A DNA stretch of 64,000 bases from positions 91,941,501 through 92,005,500 of the forward strand of contig NC_080573.1 in assembly GCF_029962835.1 (NCBI RefSeq), given 5' to 3'. Positions 59,569-64,000 of the stretch are shown here, piece by piece. The notes under the pieces were generated by a model. The model was not told the origin of the DNA, searched no databases, and was given only the letters and a program-made list of their open reading frames with translations. The position numbers were made by a program, and so were the translations under genes. This DNA comes from Magnolia sinica. Taxonomy: Eukaryota; Streptophyta; Magnoliopsida; Magnoliales; Magnoliaceae. Numbering within the stretch: position 1 is the stretch's first letter; every line of letters starts with the position of its first letter.

Positions 59569-60297
59569 TCATGAAATTTTCACTTGTATAGATTGGGTTG
59601 CCGACACTGGCAGCTCATATATTAGGCTCAGCCCCATTCTCTTTGATGTGTTATTGACTAACCTTTTAGATAGTCCTTTGGTCAGAGGATCTGCTAGATT
59701 CTTTTCTAACCTCACAAAGTCAATGGATATGACTCCATCACGCAACATGCATTTCACTATGTTGTGTCTGAGTCTAATATGCCTGTTTTTTCCATTATAT
59801 ATTTTACTCTTTGCTTTTGCTATAACTGCTTGACAGTCACAATGAATAGACACGGCCGATACAGGCTTTGACCACAATGGTATATCAGCTAAGAGATTTC
59901 TAAGCCACTCGGCTTCTGTTCCAGCCTTTTCTAAGGCAATAAACTCGGATTCCATAGTCGACCGAGCGATACATGTCTGCTTCGTAGACTTCCAAGAGAC
60001 TGCTCCTCCACCCAAAGTGAAGACATATCCATTTGTAGATTTTGTCTCATCTGAATCACTGATCCAGTTAGCATCATTATATCCTTCTAATACAGCAGGA
60101 TAACCGGTATAATGTAAACCATAGGACATACTGTCTTTTAGATATCTCAAAATCCTAGACAAGGCATTCCAATGCTCTTTTCCAGGGTTATGTGTATATC
60201 TACTTAGCCTTCCTACTGCAAAAGATATGTCTGGTCTAGTGCAGTTTGTTAGATACATAAGGTTACCAATTATTCTGGAATATTCCAATTGAGACAC
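59569..60297 (-). pseudogene. copia-2 RNase H
   Basis: A 242-residue open block. It starts in the RT/RNase H connection ([20 protein letters not shown]), then has [32 protein letters not shown], the conserved [10 protein letters not shown] and the tail [22 protein letters not shown]. The catalytic Asp positions seem kept. A frameshift near 60290 separates it from RT. Confidence 0.92.
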
Positions 60298-61060
60298 TAT
60301 TTTCTGTATTCTTCATGAGAGTCACACTATAATCATAAGGAATACTAACAGGTAAACAGTCAAAATGGTTAGACTTTCTCAATATCTTCTCAATATAATG
60401 AGATTGTGATAATATAATAACACCATTTTTTCTGGTTACTTCAATTCCCAAGATTACACTAGCCTCTCCTAAGTCTTTCATGTCAAACTTAGATAACAAG
60501 AATTTCTTAGTTGCATTAACTAATTTAATATTAGTTCCAAAAATAAGCATGTCATCAACATAAAGGCATATAATAACATAATCATTTCTAGAAATTTTAA
60601 TATATACATATCTATCTACATCATTTATATGATAACCATTTGATTTTAAAACACCATCAAATTTTTCATGCCATTGTTTAGGAACCTGTTTTAAACCATA
60701 TAGTGATTTAATTAGTCTACATACTTTATTTTCTTTACTTGATATCTTATAACCCTCAATTTGCTCCATATATATTTCTTTTTCTAAGTCTCCATTTAGG
60801 AAAGTCGTCTTAACGTCCATCTGGTGTACCACTAGTTTATATATGGAAGCTATCACTATTAAGACTCTAATAGTTGTAATCCTAGTTAAAGGGGAATATG
60901 TATCAAAGTAATCTATTCCTTCCTTTTGTTTAAAGCCTTTTACTACCAACCTAGCCTTAAACTTATCAATAGTTCCATCTAGTTTTAGTTTCTTTCTGAA
61001 CACCCATTTACAGCCTATTGGTTTGTTTCCAGGTGGTAGGTCTACAATTTCCCAAGTGTT
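60263..61060 (-). pseudogene. copia-2 reverse transcriptase
   Basis: A 246-residue open block with FKARLVVKGFKQKEGIDYFD, MDVKTTFLNGDLEKEIYMEQ, SLYGLKQVPKQWHEKF, the intact catalytic CLYVDDMLIF and FDMKDLGEASVILGIEV. It is the best-preserved RT in the window. Upstream of 61003 the frame continues with stops through the linker. Confidence 0.92.
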
Positions 61061-62644
61061 ATTAGATATAATAGATTCTAACTCATCATTTATTGCTTCC
61101 TTCTAAAAGGTTGCATCAAGAGAATTAATTACTTCTATATAAATTGTAGGATCATCTTCTACTAAGAAGGTGAAAAAATCATCTCCTAGGTTAGTTTCTC
61201 TTCTAACCCTAGTACTTTTTTTTGGTTGTATCTCTTTTACTACTTTCTCGTAAGCATTTTTACTGGTAGACACAATATTTGATTCATTGACTTCCTTTAT
61301 TCCTCTAAATTTAGATTTCATAAGGAATACATTCTCAAAGAACTCTACATCCCTAGCTTCTATAATTATATTAGGATCTAGAATATTATCTTTAGTTTTT
61401 AAAACTAGAAACCTATAGGCCGCACTGTTTTGTGCGTACCCTATAAATACATATTCGGTCGTTTTAGGACCTAACTTTCTTTTCTTAGTTTCAAACAATC
61501 CTGCTTTAGCAAGATACCCCCACACTTTAATATATTTATAATTAGGAACATGATTATTCCAAAGTTCATATGGTGTTAGTTCAGAAGATTTAGAAGGAAT
61601 CTTATTTAAGATATAACAAGAAGATAGAATTGCTTCTCACCACATATTTGAGGGTAAGCCTGAACTGTTTAACATGGCATTCATCATCTCTTTTAGAGTT
61701 CGATTCTTACGTTTTGCTATTCCATTCTGTTCTAGTGTATAAGGAGCTGTAGTTTCGTAAACTATTCCATTCTTTTCATATAATTCTCTAAATTGAGAAG
61801 ATTCATATTCACATCCTCTATCTGTTCTAAGTCTTTTAATTTTTATATTTAACCGATTTTTAACTTCAATTTTGTATTTAGAAAAAGCATTTAAAGTTTC
61901 ATCTTTGTTTCTTAACAAATATATTCTAGTGAACCTAGAGTAGTCATTTAAAAAAGTTATATAATATCTTTTTCCACCTCTAAACATGTGATTTCTGAAA
62001 TCACCTAAGTTACTATGTATTAACTCTAATAGAACAGACGATCTTTCTATTTGTTTAAAAGGTTTTCTAATGAATTTTGATTCGACACATGTTTCACATT
62101 TGTCGAATTCTTCATTAGATATATTAGGTAATAAACCTAATCTTTTCATTTTCTTCAAAGATGTTATATTTACATAACTTAATATACTATGCCATAAATA
62201 AAAAGGTTTAATGATATAAACAGAACTGAATGTCTTCTTATTATTATCATTGGATACATTTATAATGAATAAACCATCGCTGCAGTACTCCTTACCAACA
62301 AAGGTTTCATTCTTAGTCATTACAAGCTTATCTGAATCAAATACTAACTTAACACCAGCCTTATTGAGGAGTGAACCAGAGACCAAGTTTCTTCTAATGT
62401 CAGGCACATGTAAGACATCATTCAACATTAGAGTCTTTTCAGAAGTGAGTTTCAGAAGTACTTTCCCTTTCCCTACAACTGGAGACGTTCTAGCATTACC
62501 CATGAACACCTGTTCATCATCTCCTGATACTTGGTAGGAGGTAAACATACTACGATCCTTGCACACGTGCCTAGTTGCACCAGTGTTTAACACCCACTCC
62601 AAGTTGTTTATAAGGAAGACTTCTGACACCACAGCTACTACCAT
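61061..62644 (-). pseudogene. copia-2 protease and integrase
   Basis: A 335-residue block (62644-61637) carries the protease site, read as WVLNTGATRHVC: the catalytic Asp is Asn (codon at 62585-62587). The zinc region has WHSILSYVN, where the usual second His is Tyr, and CETCVESK. In the core the first Asp is Asn (HSNLGD, 62009-62011), the second is kept (RTDRGCEYES), and the Glu is Lys (GIAKRKN, 61712-61714). The three catalytic changes fit single G-to-A transitions. After a stop at about 61637 the C-terminal part resumes at 61525-61103 (VFIGYAQNSAAYRF). Confidence 0.92.
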
Positions 62645-63498
62645 GTCAGACTCATTGCTTGTTTCTGTAAGATTAGCTTGCGGCTTATCTTTGTTTTTCT
62701 TAAGCCTGCAGATTTTGAGATGATGCCCAGGCTTTCCACAGTTGTAGCATTTTTCCTTTTTCTTGAATTGATTGTTTACATTATTCTTTTTGAGCCTGTA
62801 TTCTTTGCATAATGTCCAGGTTTGCCACAGTTATCACAGTTGCCCTTTTTCTTATTATTTGCCTGACTTGATTCCAAAAGATTCGCTTTTGAATCTATCT
62901 CATTTTTTATTTTCTTTTTGGTCCATGATTCTATTGGTCTCCTCTATTCGTATGTGTACGATAGTGGTTTCCAAAGAAACACCGTTCTTTTTATATTTCA
63001 TTCTATTCTTAAATTCTTTCCAGGAAGACGGTAACTTTTCTATTAGTGCTCCTGACAGAAACACTTCATCTAACTTAATTCCTTCTGTCGATAGTTCGTG
63101 AACTAGACTTTGAAAATCGTGAATCTTATTTGTGACAGGTATATCATCTGTCATTTCATAATGAAGGAAATTAGCAATTGTATGTTTCTTAGCGCCTGCA
63201 TCTTCTAATATGTATTTCTTTTCCAAAACAGTCCATATGTCTTTACAGATACGTAAGAAGCATACGCATCATATAGTTCGTTGGATAAAGAGTTTAGAAT
63301 ATAGTTTTTACAATTATTTTCATCTGTTACTTCAGTTTGATTTACTGGATCTATAGTAAATGATTCAGATAAAATGTATGAAACTTTCAGGGTGGTTAGA
63401 GCGAACATCAGTTTTTGTTTCTACCGTTTAAATGATTGTCCACTGAACGGTTCGATTTTGGCTAACTCAACGGAAGCATTTACTGTTACTGTAGCCAT
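62645..63498 (-). pseudogene. copia-2 gag
   Basis: Starts at ATG 63498 (MATVTVNASVELAKIEPFSG), 40 bases after the 5' LTR. A stop lies near 63420, then the capsid region continues (MFALTTLKVSYILSESFT; TKVSYI-type DUF4219/UBN2 family). A frameshift near 63225 follows. Two zinc knuckles are present: CDNCGKPGH with the last Cys lost through a frameshift (about 62800-62840), and an intact CYNCGKPGHHLKIC (62715-62756). Confidence 0.85.
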
Positions 63499-63537
63499 AA
63501 TCTATGTAATTCAATACAAATTCGATTTCAAGATTAT

Positions 63538-64000
63538 TAGAATATTTGGTTGAATTAAATAAACTATTAAAATCGAGAACCAAAAAAAAAAAAAAAAATT
63601 TTGAGAAAGAAAAACTTATTGAATTGAGTTGAGGCGTGACTGAGTCACTCAACTTGAAATCAAATTTGCTCCCCTTGGACAGCATCCCAAGTGCAACAGG
63701 TTTCTAGAGCAATCGACCTCCAAGATACAACGACTATGACCCGGTCCTAGCAGTGCACTCACTGTACATGGGCTCAAACCACTTGTAGTTTAATCCGAAA
63801 GTGCTGAGTTGACTCAGCGATAAACTCAGTAGAAAATGTTTAAAACCGAATATCAGAGAGCGTTTTATAAGAGAAGAATTTTTCGTATTTTTGAAACTGG
63901 AATCGGTGGTATTTATATAGACTCCGGAGTGGTGCATAAGCACCCTTTACAAAAGGTTAGATCCATTGGGTTTAAACCCAATAGGGGCGACTAACCGGAA
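63538..64000 (-). repeat. copia-2 5' LTR, partial
   Basis: Matches 58110-58572 closely, including the TATA-like sequence at 63911-63919. The rest of the LTR is beyond the window. Confidence 0.9.

Larger units (their letters stand above)
58110..64000 (-). mobile_element. Ty1/copia element (copia-2), 5' LTR cut by window end
   Basis: A minus-strand copia element. The 3' LTR is 58110-59068, the polypurine tract 59069-59080, and pol and gag run from 59569 to 63498. The 5' LTR starts at 63538 and leaves the window. The left and right LTR stretches match from GAATATTTGG for about 460 bases. No standard PBS is visible next to the 5' LTR. Domain order PR, IN, RT, RNase H is copia. The clade is unassigned. 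Confidence 0.9.

Overview
The window is plant nuclear heterochromatin made almost entirely of transposable elements. I see no cellular gene, tRNA, rRNA or CRISPR array. Ty1/copia (SIRE/Maximus-like and two other lineages), Ty3/gypsy chromovirus (Tekay/Del-like) and Athila elements, long and mostly solo LTRs, and MITEs rich in GGGCCCACC-type words point to an angiosperm with a large genome. The MITE wording reminds me of magnoliid sequences, but that is recollection, not evidence from the window. All coding regions are decayed by stops, frameshifts and loss of catalytic residues; many of the changes look like C-to-T or G-to-A transitions.

The layout is a nest, largely ordered by target-site duplications (TSDs). 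A foldback MITE (5427-5472 and 52781-53236) is split by a solo LTR called family C copy 1 (5473-6819 and 51487-52780; TSD ACTTT/ACCTT). That LTR is split by an Athila element (6820-51481; TSD CATTA). The Athila gag is split by a 22 kb Tekay composite of three LTRs and two internal regions (9712-31831; TSD GAACG). The Athila 3' LTR is split by a SIRE-like solo LTR called D (37698-38450 and 49175-50878; TSD GCATG/GCTTG). D is itself split by a full-length minus-strand SIRE-like copia element with a decayed env-like ORF (38451-49169; TSD GATCG). To the left lies a copia relic (1-2983, 3' LTR 4850-5426) containing a SIRE-like solo LTR (2984-4815). To the right lie a second family C solo LTR (53525-55989), a probable Tat-type relic with a 73-bp tandem repeat (about 56119-58014), and a minus-strand copia element cut by the window end (58110-64000).

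The main discovery candidate is a shared LTR architecture. At least five LTR families from both superfamilies carry, just upstream of their TATA-like box, arrays of 12-14 bp dyad-symmetric CGA...TCG units spaced at 21 bp (two helical turns) or multiples of 21. Core words differ between families but spacing and position agree. The two LTRs of one element can differ by exactly one unit. A small array of the same words also lies between pol and the env-like ORF of the SIRE-like element. Other leads: a U5 hairpin (GTCCTA/TAGGAC around a C-rich loop) shared by three SIRE-like LTR sequences and imperfect in a fourth; consensus splice signals joining the Tekay LTR to the gag start; LTR growth by MITE capture; and nonsense codons shared by both Tekay internal copies, which argue for tandem duplication after inactivation.
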